A stretch of DNA of 64,000 nucleotides, taken from assembly GCA_963749145.1 (NCBI GenBank), contig CAVVLN010000004.1, positions 1,674,001-1,738,000 of the forward strand, read 5' to 3'. The notes under the pieces are model-generated. The model worked only from the letters and a program-made list of their open reading frames with translations, ran no database searches and was not told the origin of the DNA. Of the stretch, positions 63,881 to 64,000 are shown piece by piece. Position numbers and translations under genes: made by a program. Numbering within the stretch: position 1 is the first letter of the stretch; every line of letters starts with the position of its first letter. The stretch is from JASHPR01 sp963749145. Lineage in GTDB: Bacteria > Actinomycetota > Actinomycetes > Streptosporangiales > Streptosporangiaceae.

Positions 63881-64000
63881 ATGACCGCTCGAGCCGAAGT
63901 AGTGGCGCTGCTCACCGACTTTGACGTGGAGCGCGCCGGCGCTCGCCAGCAGTTCGTGCACCGGGACGGGAGGCCCTTCACCGCGGAGGAGACCGAGCTG
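63881..64000 (+). CDS. Start of an unidentified gene, cut by the window end
   Basis: ATG 63881 has GGGAAGGAAG upstream. The 40 visible codons read MTARAEVVALLTDFDVERAG and continue open to the edge with RPFTAEETEL. Not enough to identify. Confidence 0.5.
   Translation, partial: MTARAEVVALLTDFDVERAGARQQFVHRDGRPFTAEETEL

Overview
The window is high-GC (about 70%) actinomycete chromosome. Evidence for this includes near-universal G/C third codon positions, GTG/TTG starts, ATGA start/stop overlaps, GGAGG ribosome sites, and actinobacterial families such as DUF5709, DUF1707, a TetR-linked aromatic operon and NB-ARC/TPR proteins. The mix of a GH15 glucoamylase, S8 and S9 peptidases, a phospholipase-C-like enzyme and many regulators suits a filamentous soil species. 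I cannot name the genus. There is no rRNA, complete tRNA, CRISPR array, recognisable transposase or integrase.

Layout. 1-4.1 kb: a frameshifted lipid kinase, a TetR regulator, a truncated rhomboid protease, a DUF308 membrane protein, two small proteins and a decayed flippase/PAP2 pair. 4.1-10.3 kb: one tight operon (extradiol-type VOC protein, FAH-family hydrolase, acyl-CoA ligase, FAD hydroxylase, DoxX) that looks like an aromatic-ring catabolic pathway. 10.4-12 kb: two gene remnants fused by a deletion, then a hemerythrin. 12.5-17.4 kb: a defence/toxin-antitoxin island beginning at the 3' half of a tRNA-Ala gene: a nuclease-DUF2075 helicase, an MNT antitoxin with a truncated HEPN toxin, and hipBA. 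17.6-30.5 kb: metabolic enzymes (enolase superfamily, amidohydrolase, VOC, HAD, desaturase, Sua5, kinase) mixed with many gene fragments. 30.6-39.6 kb: acetate-type transporter, dodecin, hydrolases, glucoamylase, phosphoesterase, DinB, DMT transporter. 40.0-42.3 kb: a small hydrophobic N-terminus protein followed by an NB-ARC/TPR protein split by an amber codon. 45.7-51.2 kb: sigma factor, unnamed partner, TPR-CHAT caspase-like protease and a cytoplasmic subtilisin. 51.2-64 kb: aldo/keto reductase, LON-domain protein, Bax-inhibitor-like protein, S9 peptidase, PaaZ, an intact family-5 solute-binding lipoprotein, DUF2975/XRE pair.

Two systems stand out. (1) The 40-42.3 kb pair resembles NLR-plus-membrane-effector pairs of multicellular bacteria. 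The effector C-terminus and the reading frame just upstream of the NLR both carry an ADRGGV motif. (2) The 45.7-51.2 kb cluster puts a complete CHAT Cys/His protease next to a subtilisin without a signal peptide and an ECF-like sigma factor, which suggests a proteolytic signalling cascade.

The other dominant theme is decay. About seventeen genes are broken by frameshift, nonsense codon, end truncation or an internal deletion that leaves only the two gene ends. Several are exact, small lesions in otherwise conserved frames. Some could be sequencing errors, but the internal deletions cannot easily be.
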